Positions 1 to 10,368 of a DNA stretch of 64,000 nt are shown here, piece after piece. Under the pieces are notes generated by a model. The model saw only the letters and a list, made by a program, of their open reading frames with translations. It made no database searches and was not told where the DNA came from. Made by a program: the position numbers and the translations under genes. This DNA comes from Sporocytophaga sp. (GTDB lineage Bacteria; Bacteroidota; Bacteroidia; Cytophagales; Cytophagaceae), in the NCBI GenBank assembly GCA_024707265.1, contig JANQAB010000003.1, forward strand, positions 1,164,399 to 1,228,398, in the 5' to 3' direction. Position 1 is the stretch's first letter. Each line of letters opens with the position of its first letter.

Positions 1-822
1 TCATGGGGACCAAATTGTCACAATCACCCATCCCCGCAAAATCTCTTGGGGTCAATCCAATGGTCCTGCAATCCATATTATTATATGGCATTTAGAAACA
101 TGATTCAACAAGGGAAAAATGATAATAAATTTAAAGATTCCAGAATTGGCTATATACAATGGAGAGATTTGATCATGTCATACGGATTTGGTCAAAAACT
201 CGGCGTAGACTTACCTAACATGAAAGCAGGATATATTCCATCTCCGGAATTTTATGACAAATGGTATGGTTATAATGGCTGGAAACATTCGACGATACGA
301 TCTCTTGATATTGGACAAGGTGAGGTGATGATCGTACCGATTCAAATGGCTAATATGGCAGCTACAATTGCAAACCAAGGATTTTACTATGCTCCACATT
401 TTATAAAACATATTGGAAAAAACAATGAGGTTCCGGAGCAATACAAGGAAAAACATTACGCAAAAGTTGATAAAAAGTACTACCCCGTGATAATCGACGC
501 GATGGAAATGGTTGTTAGCGGAGGAACTGCTTCAATCTTTAACAGAATCGACGGAATGAAAGTATGTGGCAAAACCGGAACCGTTGAAAATCCTCACGGA
601 AAGGACCATTCTGTATATATTACATTTGCTCCTAAAGAAGATCCTAAAATTGCCATTGCAGTTTTTGTTGAAAATGCAGGATTCGGAGCGATGACAGCGG
701 CCCCTATTGCAAGATTAATGATGGAAAAATACCTGAACGATACCATCACTAAACCACATATCGAAAAATACATCCTGGAAAAAGATTTTATCCACAGGAA
801 TAAGACAGCTTTGAAAAAATAA
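1..822 (+). CDS. mrdA: Penicillin-binding protein 2 (elongasome transpeptidase), C-terminal part only
   Basis: This is the 3' part of a class B penicillin-binding protein that cross-links peptidoglycan during cell elongation; the reading frame is open from the first base, so the gene begins outside the window. The visible part holds the SCN form of the SxN motif (codons about 58-69) followed by NPYYY, and the KTG triad as GKTGT (about 568-582). The SxxK serine lies upstream and cannot be checked. It ends one base before the rodA start, the usual PBP2-RodA pairing, so transcription and translation are probably coupled. A TTG at 46 could be mistaken for a start, but the frame upstream encodes the conserved Cys/His/Pro stretch of this family. 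Confidence 0.93.
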   Translation, partial: SWGPNCHNHPSPQNLLGSIQWSCNPYYYMAFRNMIQQGKNDNKFKDSRIGYIQWRDLIMSYGFGQKLGVDLPNMKAGYIPSPEFYDKWYGYNGWKHSTIRSLDIGQGEVMIVPIQMANMAATIANQGFYYAPHFIKHIGKNNEVPEQYKEKHYAKVDKKYYPVIIDAMEMVVSGGTASIFNRIDGMKVCGKTGTVENPHGKDHSVYITFAPKEDPKIAIAVFVENAGFGAMTAAPIARLMMEKYLNDTITKPHIEKYILEKDFIHRNKTALKK

Positions 823-823
823 T

Positions 824-2122
824 ATGCGTCAAGATGATAATTTATCAAAAAGTATAGATTGGTTAACCGTAGGATTCTATGCTTTTTTCGTGGTTGCAGG
901 TTGGTTGAATGTGTTCGCAGCAGTATATGATGCAGAAGCACATCAGAATATTTTTGACTTTTCTTTAAACTCAGGCAAACAGTTGGTATGGATAGGGACA
1001 TCTGCGGTCCTCATTATACTGATTCTTGTAATTGACTATAAGTTTTACAACACCTTTGCATACATTATGTATGGGTTCATGATCTTATTACTTATTGCCA
1101 CAATCTTCCTTGGAACGGAAGCAAAAGGTTCCAGGTCATGGTTTGAAATAGGCTCATTGAGAATCCAACCGGCCGAGTTTGCCAAGTTTATAACTGCCCT
1201 TGCTCTTGCAACCTATTTAGGTAAAATCAATATAAAATTCGAAAAACTTCAGACCAAACTGGTCTGTGCCCTGATCATCGGCCTGCCTGCAATATGTATT
1301 TTACTGCAGAACGAAACAGGATCTGTCCTGGTTTTTAGTGCATTTATTCTGGTTCTCTATAGAGAAGGACTATCTCCTATCATACTTATTCTTGGGTTTG
1401 TAGGTGTCATACTATTTATTCTAGCCCTTATATTCCCCCCCAATGTCATTGCTCAGGTTATAGTAGGATTAGGGATTCTCGCCCTTATCTATGTTATCAC
1501 TTCCAGGAAAAAAAGTACCAAAGTCAGGACTTTAGTAATTAGATCCTGCTTTGTACTAGTAGGTTGTATAGTTTGCATTGCGACAGCGTTCAGCGTAGAC
1601 TTCTTTGTAAACAAAGTTTTACAAGACCACCAAAGAAAGAGAATTCTCGTTCTGGTAAATCCTGATATAGACCCGCTCGGAGCTGGTTATAATGTTACGC
1701 AGTCCAAGATTGCAATTGGTTCGGGCGAATTTCTTGGGAAAGGTTTTCTTGAAGGTACACAAACTAAATTTGACTTCGTACCAGAGCAAAGTACTGACTT
1801 TATCTTTTGCACTATCGGAGAAGAACATGGTTGGCTTGGGAGTACTATCCTTATCGTAATGTATGTACTTTTTATGATGCGACTCGTATATCTTGCAGAA
1901 CGACAAAAAGATAAATTTGCCAGAATTTACGGCTACTCTGTTGCATGCATTATATTCTTCCACTTTATGGTAAATATAGGAATGACAATAGGCATTTTCC
2001 CAGTAATAGGTATTCCCCTGCCATTCTTCAGCTACGGCGGCTCATCACTGTGGTCATTTACGATTCTCCTCTTTATATTCCTAAAGCTGGATGCACACAG
2101 ACGACAACTATTGAGTCACTAA
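824..2122 (+). CDS. rodA: RodA peptidoglycan glycosyltransferase (SEDS family)
   Basis: SEDS-family polymerase that extends glycan strands from lipid II with PBP2 in the rod complex. The 432-residue protein is strongly hydrophobic with about ten membrane segments. The SEDS signature GSRSWFEIG then IQPAEFAK lies at about residues 102-121, and the conserved loop DPLGAGYN then GSGEFLGKG, carrying the catalytic Asp region, lies near 280-310. FVPEQSTDFIF and the C-terminal FFSYGGSS block also fit. The start follows the PBP2 stop by one base. The stop overlaps the last four bases of the convergent hypothetical gene. Confidence 0.95.
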   Translation: MRQDDNLSKSIDWLTVGFYAFFVVAGWLNVFAAVYDAEAHQNIFDFSLNSGKQLVWIGTSAVLIILILVIDYKFYNTFAYIMYGFMILLLIATIFLGTEAKGSRSWFEIGSLRIQPAEFAKFITALALATYLGKINIKFEKLQTKLVCALIIGLPAICILLQNETGSVLVFSAFILVLYREGLSPIILILGFVGVILFILALIFPPNVIAQVIVGLGILALIYVITSRKKSTKVRTLVIRSCFVLVGCIVCIATAFSVDFFVNKVLQDHQRKRILVLVNPDIDPLGAGYNVTQSKIAIGSGEFLGKGFLEGTQTKFDFVPEQSTDFIFCTIGEEHGWLGSTILIVMYVLFMMRLVYLAERQKDKFARIYGYSVACIIFFHFMVNIGMTIGIFPVIGIPLPFFSYGGSSLWSFTILLFIFLKLDAHRRQLLSH

Positions 2123-3174
2123 TAAAACTTACGACTTACAATTTCAAAAAAGTCTTGAACAGTCTTGCTGGTCAAATCCCACTTCCATTTTGGAAGATAT
2201 TTATCCTTTAATAATTGTTTGGCTTCTTCCAATTCGGAACAGTTATTAATTTCTGCAATTGCGGCTTCATATTCTCCACTATGACCTGAGAATAACTCAC
2301 TTATAAAAATAAATTTTTGATTAAGTGGAATAGCAGATTTTATATCAAAAATTTTGCTTTTCACATGCACCCCTGAATTTGATACATTTTGCTGTTTAAG
2401 CATATCATTCAGGGTAAGTTGTGCTTTGGAATAGGTTTGATTAAGTGTTGTGTTTTCTTTTGCCGGACTGGAAGGCGATTCCATAACAGGTGGAATGTCA
2501 ATGGACTTTTTAGTATTACTACTGCTTTCTTTTCTTTCTTCAACATTCAAAGATGTAACCTGCTCCTCTAAAATAAACTCCTTAGGATTAATTACAAGCA
2601 ATGACGAAAACTGCTCAAGAATGGGCTGAATAGAATCAAAATAATCTGAATGTTCAGAATAGAGGCTTGCCATTTCATTATACTCATTTTCTTTAGTATC
2701 TGGCTTCACCTTGTTAATTATACTTTCTGAAAATCTCTTGTGTACCTTAAAGAATTTAAGATTTTTCTTCAATCCTTCAATATTTTGTCCTGATTGAATG
2801 AGTTCTGCATTAATATATTCTTTAGGATTAATGATATAAATAATAGCCTCATAAATAGCTTTCTGAAGCAGAGGACGGAAAAACTCCTTTTTTATTAAGA
2901 TATGGTTCGAAAGAAGATTTAAAAACACTTCCACTCCATTTTTAACTTCCTCATTTTCATAATCAAAGTATGGACTCCTAAGTTTGGTTGTTTCTTCCTT
3001 CCACTTATCCATTAAAACCTTTAACACAAAAAAATTAACCTGATCAATTTTACAAAATCGGACTATCTGACTGCCAGATATAGTTAAATTATTAGAGAAA
3101 AACTCAGAAGTAAGCTTTTCTGCTAATGCAACCGAATAAGACTCACTTTTAGGTAAATTAACTCTTACAGACAT
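2119..3174 (-). CDS. Conserved Bacteroidota hypothetical protein
   Basis: Function unknown. The 351-residue protein has no signal peptide or membrane segment, so it is probably cytoplasmic. Three parts can be seen: a mostly helical N-terminal region (about 1-190), a Ser/Pro/Glu-rich linker (about 205-250), and a C-terminal module of about 75 residues containing IKSAIPLNQKFIFISELF, an Asn/Glu-rich helix, and a closing WDL...VQDFFEIVSRKF. I recall this C-terminal pattern (NQKF..ELF, then acidic helices, then W..D) from uncharacterised Bacteroidota proteins, but no function is known to me. It converges on rodA with a 4-bp overlap and is divergent from porZ. Confidence 0.75.
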   Translation of the reverse strand: MSVRVNLPKSESYSVALAEKLTSEFFSNNLTISGSQIVRFCKIDQVNFFVLKVLMDKWKEETTKLRSPYFDYENEEVKNGVEVFLNLLSNHILIKKEFFRPLLQKAIYEAIIYIINPKEYINAELIQSGQNIEGLKKNLKFFKVHKRFSESIINKVKPDTKENEYNEMASLYSEHSDYFDSIQPILEQFSSLLVINPKEFILEEQVTSLNVEERKESSSNTKKSIDIPPVMESPSSPAKENTTLNQTYSKAQLTLNDMLKQQNVSNSGVHVKSKIFDIKSAIPLNQKFIFISELFSGHSGEYEAAIAEINNCSELEEAKQLLKDKYLPKWKWDLTSKTVQDFFEIVSRKFY

Positions 3175-3303
3175 ACTCTACTCTTTTATTTTATAAAACG
3201 GATTGGTTTATTTTTTTATATAAAACCAGGATTTTATCAAATTTGAAAAAAAATATTCACTTTTCCTTTTTAGTAGAATGTAATAATTAATGTTTTTCGA
3301 AGT

Positions 3304-3311
3304 TATATTTG
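3304..3311 (+). promoter_or_regulatory. Candidate -7 box for porZ
   Basis: TATATTTG matches the Bacteroidota -7 consensus TAnnTTTG, 18 bases before the ATG at 3330. No good -33 TTTG is visible at the usual spacing. The box overlaps the alternative TTG start at 3309, which argues against that start. Confidence 0.4.
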
Positions 3312-3329
3312 AGCAGATATCTTTTTATT

Positions 3330-5615
3330 ATGAAATCTAGATTTACACTTTTAATCTTTCTTTGTCTTTTATTACAAACAGGAAGTTCTTATTCTCAAAA
3401 CTCCATTCCTTTGGGAAGCTGGAGAACTCACTTACCTTATAATTCCTGGACAGGCCTTACAATTGCAGGTGATAAAGTTTACGCTACGGCCAATCTAAGA
3501 AGTCTGGCTGTTATTGACCCGACAGATAACAGCATTTCTCCCCTATCAAAATCTGATGGCCTTTCAGGTGTAGATTATACAAGTATAAAGTTCAATGAGT
3601 ACACCGGCCAAACTGTTATCACCTACGCTGATGCCAATATTGATATAATTGAAAAGGATGGATCACTCTTCAATTTAAGCGATGTCAAAAATAAAGATAT
3701 TGTTGGAAGTAAGGTTATTAACCATATCAATTTTAATAAGGAGTTTGCATTTTTATCTACAGATTTTGGGTTGCTAGTTATAAATCTTCAAAAGAAAGAA
3801 GTAAAGGAATCCTATACGAATATTGGTCCAAATGGAACAACCTTAAAAGTTTACTCAAGTACACTTAATCAAAACAAAGACAGTATTTATGCAGCTACAG
3901 ATAAAGGACTGATGGTTGCTCAATTTTCACCGACTATAAATCTCCTTGATTATTCAAATTGGTATATATTTCAAACTCAGGATGGACTAGTATCATCCAT
4001 CAGGACTGTCAACAATCTGAATGATATAATAATAGCAGGATCAATCAATGATGGGTTTTATTATTATTCAAATCAAAAATGGCAAAAATCGAACCTTCCA
4101 TATAGCGGTGGTCTTACCACAGTTAATCTGAGCGGGAATAAACTTCTTTGCGGCATGAATTACAATCTTTTGATAGTCGAAAACATAGGAAGTTATGAGC
4201 TAAAGTCGGGATATCCATATAACAGGCCCAAAGAAGCTTCTTATGACAAAGCCGGAAACTTATGGGTAGCAGATCTGAACGGTGGAGGCTTATTTAAAGT
4301 ATCTAATGGAAATATCCAGCATATTGAGATTAACTCTCCTCAAAGTGAAAATTCATTTAAGGTAAATGCTTATGGAGATAAAATAGTAGTTTGCGCTGGA
4401 GGCTATGGACCAACATATTTCACCTCTGGTATAAGAGGTCAATATAGCATCTTTCAAAATGAAACCTGGACAAATTCTGGCATTATATCTAGTGCATATG
4501 ACATAATACATAGTGCCTACAATCCTTTTAACGGTAAATTGTACTTTGCTTCTTACGGAAGTGGCATTTTAGAAGTAAAAAATGATCAAACATTCATTTA
4601 CAACCCCACCAATTCTCCTCTCCTGGATACAAAAGGTAATAATAGCGAGGCATTTGTTCTGACAAGCGATGTAAAAGTTGACAAAAATGGCACTTTATGG
4701 ATTCTTAATAGCTTTCTTCCTTCTTCAACTTCACCTGCACTTTATTCGCTGAGTAAAGATTCGGTCTGGAAAAGTTACCCTATTACTCTTGACAATATCA
4801 GGTACAATATTGATCTGCTAATAGACAGCTATGATCAAAAATGGATAAGAGTTATCCCTAATAGGTTAGACGGACTAATAGTTTTCAATGAAAAGACGAA
4901 TTCCAAACGGTCGTTGGATGACACTCCCGGCAATGGTGGCTTACCTCACAAATCCGTAACATGTATGGCTGAAGACAAAAAAGGGGATATGTGGATTGGG
5001 ACCAAGACTGGTGTTGGGATCATCTACAACATATCTTCAGTTCTTAAGTTACCAACTATTGATGCAGTAAAACCAATTTATGAAGGGTATCCACTACTCT
5101 ACCAGGAAAATATCAATTGCATTACAGTTGATGGCGGAAACAGAAAATGGATAGGTACAGAAAACGGTCTTTGGCTTCTCAGTGAAACGGGGCTAGAAGT
5201 AATACATCATTTTACCGTTGACAATAGCCCGCTTCTTTCCAACATCATTAATGATGTTGCAATTATGGAGAGGACCGGTGAAGTTTTCATTGCAACATCC
5301 AAAGGGCTTATATCTTTTCGGGGAGAATCTACTGAGGCTACTGACAAATTTCAGGACATAAAAATATTTCCCAACCCTGTGCCACCTGGATTTTCAGGAA
5401 CTGTGGGCATCTCTGGACTTGCCCAAAACGCAAATGTTAAAATAACCGACATTAACGGCAATCTTATTTTTCAGACAAAAGCTGCAGGAGGTACTGCTAC
5501 CTGGAACGGAAAGAATTACAATGGCAAGAAGGCCGAGACGGGTACCTATCTGGTATTTTCTTCTTCTGAAAACGGAGAAGAGTCAATGGTAGCAAAAATT
5601 GCAGTTATTGAATAA
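3330..5615 (+). CDS. porZ: PorZ-like T9SS attachment protein (beta-propeller, secreted)
   Basis: PorZ-type protein of the T9SS attachment complex, which with PorU, PorV and PorQ cleaves cargo and joins it to anionic LPS on the cell surface. From the ATG at 3330 the protein is 761 residues with a signal peptide ending near SYSQ. Directly after it comes IPLGSWRTHLPYN, the typical PorZ opening. The body holds many propeller repeats of the two-component-regulator type (for example WIGTKTGVGI and WIGTENGLWLL). The last ~90 residues form a T9SS C-terminal-like module (KIFPNPV, ITDINGNLIF, WNGKNYNGKKAETGTYLV). A TTG 21 bases upstream would spoil the signal peptide. The stop overlaps the recO start by one base. 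Confidence 0.88.
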   Translation: MKSRFTLLIFLCLLLQTGSSYSQNSIPLGSWRTHLPYNSWTGLTIAGDKVYATANLRSLAVIDPTDNSISPLSKSDGLSGVDYTSIKFNEYTGQTVITYADANIDIIEKDGSLFNLSDVKNKDIVGSKVINHINFNKEFAFLSTDFGLLVINLQKKEVKESYTNIGPNGTTLKVYSSTLNQNKDSIYAATDKGLMVAQFSPTINLLDYSNWYIFQTQDGLVSSIRTVNNLNDIIIAGSINDGFYYYSNQKWQKSNLPYSGGLTTVNLSGNKLLCGMNYNLLIVENIGSYELKSGYPYNRPKEASYDKAGNLWVADLNGGGLFKVSNGNIQHIEINSPQSENSFKVNAYGDKIVVCAGGYGPTYFTSGIRGQYSIFQNETWTNSGIISSAYDIIHSAYNPFNGKLYFASYGSGILEVKNDQTFIYNPTNSPLLDTKGNNSEAFVLTSDVKVDKNGTLWILNSFLPSSTSPALYSLSKDSVWKSYPITLDNIRYNIDLLIDSYDQKWIRVIPNRLDGLIVFNEKTNSKRSLDDTPGNGGLPHKSVTCMAEDKKGDMWIGTKTGVGIIYNISSVLKLPTIDAVKPIYEGYPLLYQENINCITVDGGNRKWIGTENGLWLLSETGLEVIHHFTVDNSPLLSNIINDVAIMERTGEVFIATSKGLISFRGESTEATDKFQDIKIFPNPVPPGFSGTVGISGLAQNANVKITDINGNLIFQTKAAGGTATWNGKNYNGKKAETGTYLVFSSSENGEESMVAKIAVIE

Positions 5616-6289
5616 TGCTTGTAAAAACTGAGGCAATAGTATTAAATTTTATTAAGTATAAGGAAAGTTCTGTTATTGCCAAGATATATACCAGTGAGCT
5701 TGGCATTCAGAGCTATATAGTAAATGGAGTTAGAAGCAAAAACAAAAGTAAGATTGCACTTTTCCAACCCCTCACGATCCTTGATTTGATTGTTTACCAA
5801 AAGCACAATGTACGTCTGAACAGAATTTCAGAAATACACTGCAACCAGCCATACAAAAGTCTTCCGTATGACGTGAAGAAGACAACCATTGCTTTAATGA
5901 TTGCAGAAGTATTAATAAAAACATTAAAAGAAGAAGAAGCGAACAAGGACTTATTCTTCTTTTTGCATAAAAGCCTTATCATTCTTGATTCTTTAGAATC
6001 TGACTATGAAAATTTTCATATCCATTTTCTATTTCAGCTATCCTCCTTTCATGGTATTTTCCCTTCATCAGCCAAAGATATAATTACTTCCACTGCCATA
6101 ATCCTTACAAAAGAAGAGGAAGCTAATATAAATCGATTTATCGGAACAGATTTTTTTGAACCTGTAAAAATATCTAATGCGGTTCGCCAAAGATTACTCG
6201 AAATCCTTCTTATGTTTTTTAATAAACAAATTGAAAATTTTGGTGAATTAAAGTCAGTTAAGATCTTAAGAGAGGTCCTGCACCAATAA
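5615..6289 (+). CDS. recO: RecO DNA repair mediator
   Basis: RecO loads RecA onto SSB-coated DNA in the RecFOR pathway. The 224-residue protein starts with the family OB-fold sequence MLVKTEAIVLNFIKYKESSVIAKIYT, here read only in part, followed by GIQSYIVNGVRS and FQPLTILDLIVY. The remainder is helical and diverged, as usual. No Cys4 zinc site is visible. The length is normal for Bacteroidota RecO. Its ATG shares one base with the porZ stop, so it is cotranscribed with porZ. The 3' end runs into a hairpin serving the convergent lipoprotein gene. Confidence 0.9.
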   Translation: MLVKTEAIVLNFIKYKESSVIAKIYTSELGIQSYIVNGVRSKNKSKIALFQPLTILDLIVYQKHNVRLNRISEIHCNQPYKSLPYDVKKTTIALMIAEVLIKTLKEEEANKDLFFFLHKSLIILDSLESDYENFHIHFLFQLSSFHGIFPSSAKDIITSTAIILTKEEEANINRFIGTDFFEPVKISNAVRQRLLEILLMFFNKQIENFGELKSVKILREVLHQ

Positions 6290-6315
6290 AAAGGAGGCAC
6301 TTTATGAGCGCCTCC
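6288..6315 (-). terminator. Rho-independent terminator of the lipoprotein gene
   Basis: On the minus strand a GGAGGC/GCCTCC stem (6293-6298 with 6310-6315, 11-base loop) is followed by TTTTTATT. It sits right after the stop of the 6330-7190 gene and overlaps the recO stop. On the plus strand there is no T run, so it works mainly in the minus direction. Confidence 0.65.
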
Positions 6316-6329
6316 CAGTTTCAATTCAT

Positions 6330-7190
6330 TTAACTCGCAGCTTGCTTCAAAGTAATCGTCCTTTCAACAGGATTAAAAGGTGCTTTAACTGGCTTATTTT
6401 CCTTATCCAGCAATTCCAGTTTTATCTTCGTCTCACCCATTGGCAGACCTTCAATTAAATAGGGTTTCCATTGATTTATTGTAAATTCATTGCCATTAAT
6501 CGTAGCCCTCACTTTATTGCCATTTTCAGCCAGATCCGTATTTACGATGTAGAAATCCAATAGAATATTTTTGGTGTCATTACCTACATACTCCCCCTTA
6601 GGTCTGCTGTAGAACAGCATCGGCTGAGTCAAATCTAAATTTTTATTAACAGCCTTACCAACTACAAATTGACGTAAATCATAGGCCTGGCTGTGTTTTA
6701 AACTTTCATGATAAGACCGTGATAGAAAGGATAATGCAACATAATGACCTTCTTTCAATTCCTCTTCAAACTTTGGCTCATATTTAGCCAAATAGGGCTC
6801 ATTATTTAATATCAGGTGAATATGCTGACCATCTTTGGAATTGGCACATTTGTCATGACAAAAACCAGAGGTCTGACCTTTTAGCTCATAATTTTTTATT
6901 TCATAATTAAATTCCACCTTCCCAGGTTTCAACTTCCCATTTTCTTCAGGTTTGTTCAATTCAAGAATAGCATCAGGAAAATCCGGAGATTGAACTAAAG
7001 GTCTTAATGTAATTTCTCCGCTTTTCAATACTCCAATTGTATCTTCTGCAGATGCTTCTTTATCAGCCGAAGAATTGTCAGCAGCAATTGTATCTACATT
7101 TTCGCCTTCCTTCGATTGTTCATTTTGAGAATTACATGAGGCTAAAAATAGGCAGAGCAGTACTGCCAAATTAAAATTAAACTTTATCAT
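6330..7190 (-). CDS. Lipoprotein of unknown function
   Basis: A 286-residue protein with a lipoprotein signal peptide: charged start, hydrophobic stretch, then the lipobox LASC with Cys at residue 19. An acidic Ser/Asp/Glu linker (about 20-50) follows. The globular part contains FNYEIKNYELKGQT, GQHIHLILNNEPYLA, and a block ending HESLKHSQAYDLRQFVVG. The pattern suggests a beta-sandwich domain exposed on the periplasmic or surface face, but I do not recognise a characterised family. It has its own terminator and is divergent from the chromate transporter gene, so it is probably monocistronic. Confidence 0.75.
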   Translation of the reverse strand: MIKFNFNLAVLLCLFLASCNSQNEQSKEGENVDTIAADNSSADKEASAEDTIGVLKSGEITLRPLVQSPDFPDAILELNKPEENGKLKPGKVEFNYEIKNYELKGQTSGFCHDKCANSKDGQHIHLILNNEPYLAKYEPKFEEELKEGHYVALSFLSRSYHESLKHSQAYDLRQFVVGKAVNKNLDLTQPMLFYSRPKGEYVGNDTKNILLDFYIVNTDLAENGNKVRATINGNEFTINQWKPYLIEGLPMGETKIKLELLDKENKPVKAPFNPVERTITLKQAAS

Positions 7191-7278
7191 ATGAGAGTAG
7201 TTTGATTGTTTGTGAGATTAAAATTTCTCCGAAATAACTATATTTAAGTGTAAAAGTTAAAAAATCCCTTCGACACCA

Positions 7279-8505
7279 TTGCTTCCTGAGGTCCCATTAC
7301 ATAAAACCGAAAGTGCTATCTCAATTAAAAAAGTAAGACATCTTATTTTTTTAAAAGATGTATTTCTCCTTTCCCTATCTGCTTTTGGGGGCCCTCAAGC
7401 TCATTTGGCCTTATTTTTTAATATATTGGTTAAAAAAAGAGGTTATATTACGGAAGCTGAATTAATAGAATTAAATTCATTTTGTCAGATATTACCCGGA
7501 CCTGCCTCAACACAAACGCTAACCGCTGTAGGATTTAAAATTGGAGGACCTAGACTTGCCTTTCTTACATTACTTTGCTGGATCTTGCCGACAGTGTCAA
7601 TCATGACAATTGCGGCAATTGCAATTTCCTATTTACAAAACGAAAGCATTCCATTACACTTTACGAGATTTATTCAACCTATGGCAGTCGGCTTTGTCGC
7701 ATCTGCGGCTTATAAAATCAGTAGCGGAACTGTAAAAACCAAGACAAGTATAGTGCTCTTTATTATATCTGCTGTAATTTGTTATTTTATTCAAACACCA
7801 GCTATATTTCCTATTTGCCTTATTTTGGGAGGCTTTACTACGTCTTTTCGTTTTAAAAAACAACCCATAGAAGAAAGCGCTAGCCTGAAAAAAATAGAAT
7901 GGTCTAACTTTTTTCTTTTTGCCGGAATATTTATCGGTGCAGCATTACTTGGCAAAATGACAAATGCACTGCCTATCAGGCTTTTTGAAAACTTTTTTAG
8001 AAACGGTAGCCTTATTTTTGGTGGAGGCCAGGCATTAAGCGCTATGCTCTATAAAGAATTTGTTGTTTTTGATCAGAAACAATATCTAACACATGAAGAA
8101 TTTCTTTCCGGCTTCGCTCTGCTTCAAATCTTACCCGGACCTCTGTTTGCATTCAGCTCATTTGTTGGAGCACTATCAATGCGGGAGTTTGGACTTGGGG
8201 GTGAGATCTTGGGAGCTATAGTAGCAGCTGCAGGCATTTTTCTGCCGGGGACCATTATGATTTTCTTTATAATCCGTTTTTGGGACAGGTTAAAAAAATA
8301 TAGAGCTGTAAGAGCTTCTCTTGAAGGGATAAATGCAGTCAGTGCAGGTATTGTTACAGCAACCGCAATAGTTCTGTTTCAGCCTTTGCAAGGTAGTATT
8401 GTGAGTTATTTCATAATGGGAGGAACCTTCTGTTTACTTCAGTTCACCAAAGTTCCTCCTCCCATTATTATAATCTGCGGACTATTATCAGGCTTTATTT
8501 TTTAA
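7279..8505 (+). CDS. chrA: Chromate transporter, two-domain ChrA
   Basis: ChrA-family (CHR) membrane protein, which in characterised members exports chromate. It has two homologous halves. The first has [13 protein letters not shown] then [10 protein letters not shown]; the second repeats the pattern as [11 protein letters not shown] then [14 protein letters not shown]. About ten membrane segments are visible in 408 residues. No in-frame ATG precedes the first conserved block and a TAA lies at 7258-7260, so translation must begin at the TTG at 7279 or a nearby non-ATG codon. The 3' end overlaps the convergent rfbA by 18 bases. The actual substrate cannot be read from sequence. Confidence 0.88.
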   Translation: MLPEVPLHKTESAISIKKVRHLIFLKDVFLLSLSAFGGPQAHLALFFNILVKKRGYITEAELIELNSFCQILPGPASTQTLTAVGFKIGGPRLAFLTLLCWILPTVSIMTIAAIAISYLQNESIPLHFTRFIQPMAVGFVASAAYKISSGTVKTKTSIVLFIISAVICYFIQTPAIFPICLILGGFTTSFRFKKQPIEESASLKKIEWSNFFLFAGIFIGAALLGKMTNALPIRLFENFFRNGSLIFGGGQALSAMLYKEFVVFDQKQYLTHEEFLSGFALLQILPGPLFAFSSFVGALSMREFGLGGEILGAIVAAAGIFLPGTIMIFFIIRFWDRLKKYRAVRASLEGINAVSAGIVTATAIVLFQPLQGSIVSYFIMGGTFCLLQFTKVPPPIIIICGLLSGFIF

Positions 8506-9357
8506 AAGATCCAGAAGATAAGTCCCATATCCACTCTTTAATAAAGGCTTTGCAAGTTTTTCTAAACCTTCATCGTTTATAAAATTCATTCGATAAGCCA
8601 CTTCTTCAATACAGCCAATTTTCAGCCCTTGTCTTTCTTCTATTACCTGGACAAAATTCCCTGCCGCCATTAACGAAGGAAATGTCCCTGTATCAAGCCA
8701 AGCCGTACCTCTGTCAAGAATACCTACTTTTAATTTACCCATCTCAAGGTATGCTTTATTAACATCTGTGATTTCGTATTCCCCCCTAGGACTAGGTTCA
8801 AGACATTTTGCTATTTCGACTACCTGATTGTCATAAAAATATAATCCAGGTACTGCAAAATTAGATTTTGGTTTTGAGGGTTTCTCTTCTATAGATAGAA
8901 CTTTGTTGTCATTGTCAAATTCAACGACCCCATAACGCTCCGGATCCTGGACATGATAGGCAAATACAACACCGCCATCAGGGTCATTATTTTTAAATAA
9001 TAAGTTACTTAAACCAGAACCATAAAAAATATTATCCCCTAAAATTAGGGCTACTTTATCATTTCCAATAAATGACTCCCCAATTACAAAAGCCTGAGCG
9101 AGACCGTTAGGCGTTTCCTGAACCGCATAGCTAAAAGTACAACCCAGATTTTTACCATCACCCAAGAGTTTCTTGAAGTTAGGCATATCATGAGGTGTTG
9201 AAATGATAAGGATATCCTTGATTCCCGCCAACATTAGAATTGATAGAGGATAATATATCATTGGTTTATCATAAACCGGCATAAGCTGTTTGCTGACAGC
9301 AAGCGTCAATGGGTGCAATCGTGTACCAGACCCTCCGGCAAGAATTATACCTTTCAT
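8488..9357 (-). CDS. rfbA: Glucose-1-phosphate thymidylyltransferase
   Basis: Makes dTDP-glucose from dTTP and glucose-1-phosphate, the first step of dTDP-deoxysugar pathways. The 289-residue protein has the nucleotide-binding loop [11 protein letters not shown] at residues 8-18, the [11 protein letters not shown] block, ILGDNIFYG, and the EEKP motif near 160. Length and sequence are those of standard RmlA. It is the last gene of the minus-strand sugar operon, 4 bases after the epimerase, and works with the dehydratase two genes upstream. The rmlC and rmlD genes needed for dTDP-rhamnose are not in the window. Confidence 0.95.
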   Translation of the reverse strand: MKGIILAGGSGTRLHPLTLAVSKQLMPVYDKPMIYYPLSILMLAGIKDILIISTPHDMPNFKKLLGDGKNLGCTFSYAVQETPNGLAQAFVIGESFIGNDKVALILGDNIFYGSGLSNLLFKNNDPDGGVVFAYHVQDPERYGVVEFDNDNKVLSIEEKPSKPKSNFAVPGLYFYDNQVVEIAKCLEPSPRGEYEITDVNKAYLEMGKLKVGILDRGTAWLDTGTFPSLMAAGNFVQVIEERQGLKIGCIEEVAYRMNFINDEGLEKLAKPLLKSGYGTYLLDLLKNKA

Positions 9358-9361
9358 TTTT

Positions 9362-10366
9362 TTATTTTTTTATTGATTCAAGATTAAACTTATACCAGTT
9401 AAATGTTATTTCCAGTCCTTGAGAAACTTTTATTGCAGGTTCATACCCAAGCAGTGATTTTGCTTTGCTGATATTTGCCAGACTATCCTGAATATCTCCG
9501 ACACGTTTAGGGTGAATTTCAGGTTGGATTTCCTTGTTCCCAGAAATTTCCTGCAATTTTTCAAAAACACCAATCAAAGAAATCGTCTCCCCAAAAGCTG
9601 CATTGTAAATAGTATTTAATGCCTTGGGATTATCAGTAAATGCTGCTTTGATGTTGGCCTGCACTGCATTTTCCACAAAGGTAAAATCCCTGCTTTGACT
9701 ACCATCTCCATGAAATATAATTTTTCCTCCTGTCAGAAATGCTTCTATAAATCTAGGTATAACAGCGGCATAAGCTCCCTGCACATTTTGTCGAGGACCA
9801 AATACATTAAAATACCTGAGACCGATCAAGTTTACACCGTAAATTTTTGAAAAAACATCTGCATACATTTCATTGATTTTCTTAGAGACCGAGTAGGGTG
9901 ACAAAGCATTACCCACTTTATCTTCCATCTTTGGCAGCTCTTGATTATCTCCATATACAGAGGAAGAGGAAGCAAATACCATCCTTTTAACAGATTGGTC
10001 TTTGACTGCGACAAGCATATTTAAAAATCCGTTTACATTAACTTCATTAGATGTTATTGGATCATTTATACTTCTCGGTACAGAGCCTAAAGCGGCCTGA
10101 TGAAAAACAATATCAACCCCCTTGCAGGCCTTTTGACAAGTTTCAGGATTTCTAATATCCCCTTCTATAAACTCAAATGATGGATGCTCTTCAAATGCGG
10201 CAATATTATGATAAAATCCGGTAGATAAGTTATCCAGAACTTTTACTTTTCCTGCATTATACTTAAGTAAATATTCTACCAGATTAGACCCTATAAATCC
10301 AGCTCCACCTGTTACCAGGAAACTGTATTTGCTTAAATTTTCTTTATGAAAGGGGGTTTGAAACAT
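9362..10366 (-). CDS. SDR epimerase, WbpP/TviC-like UDP-N-acetylglucosamine 4-epimerase
   Basis: Extended short-chain dehydrogenase, most like WbpP/TviC enzymes that interconvert UDP-GlcNAc(A) and UDP-GalNAc(A). The NAD loop GGAGFIG is at residues 20-26, the catalytic Ser region ASSSSVYG at 132-139, and the Tyr/Lys pair in YSVSK at Y158 and K162. The block ALGSVPRS is typical of this subgroup. It lies 2 bases after rfbB, and a TviB-like dehydrogenase is encoded two genes upstream, which supports a UDP-GalNAcA or GlcNAcA route. The exact substrate is inferred. Confidence 0.85.
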   Translation of the reverse strand: MFQTPFHKENLSKYSFLVTGGAGFIGSNLVEYLLKYNAGKVKVLDNLSTGFYHNIAAFEEHPSFEFIEGDIRNPETCQKACKGVDIVFHQAALGSVPRSINDPITSNEVNVNGFLNMLVAVKDQSVKRMVFASSSSVYGDNQELPKMEDKVGNALSPYSVSKKINEMYADVFSKIYGVNLIGLRYFNVFGPRQNVQGAYAAVIPRFIEAFLTGGKIIFHGDGSQSRDFTFVENAVQANIKAAFTDNPKALNTIYNAAFGETISLIGVFEKLQEISGNKEIQPEIHPKRVGDIQDSLANISKAKSLLGYEPAIKVSQGLEITFNWYKFNLESIKK

Positions 10367-10368
10367 TC

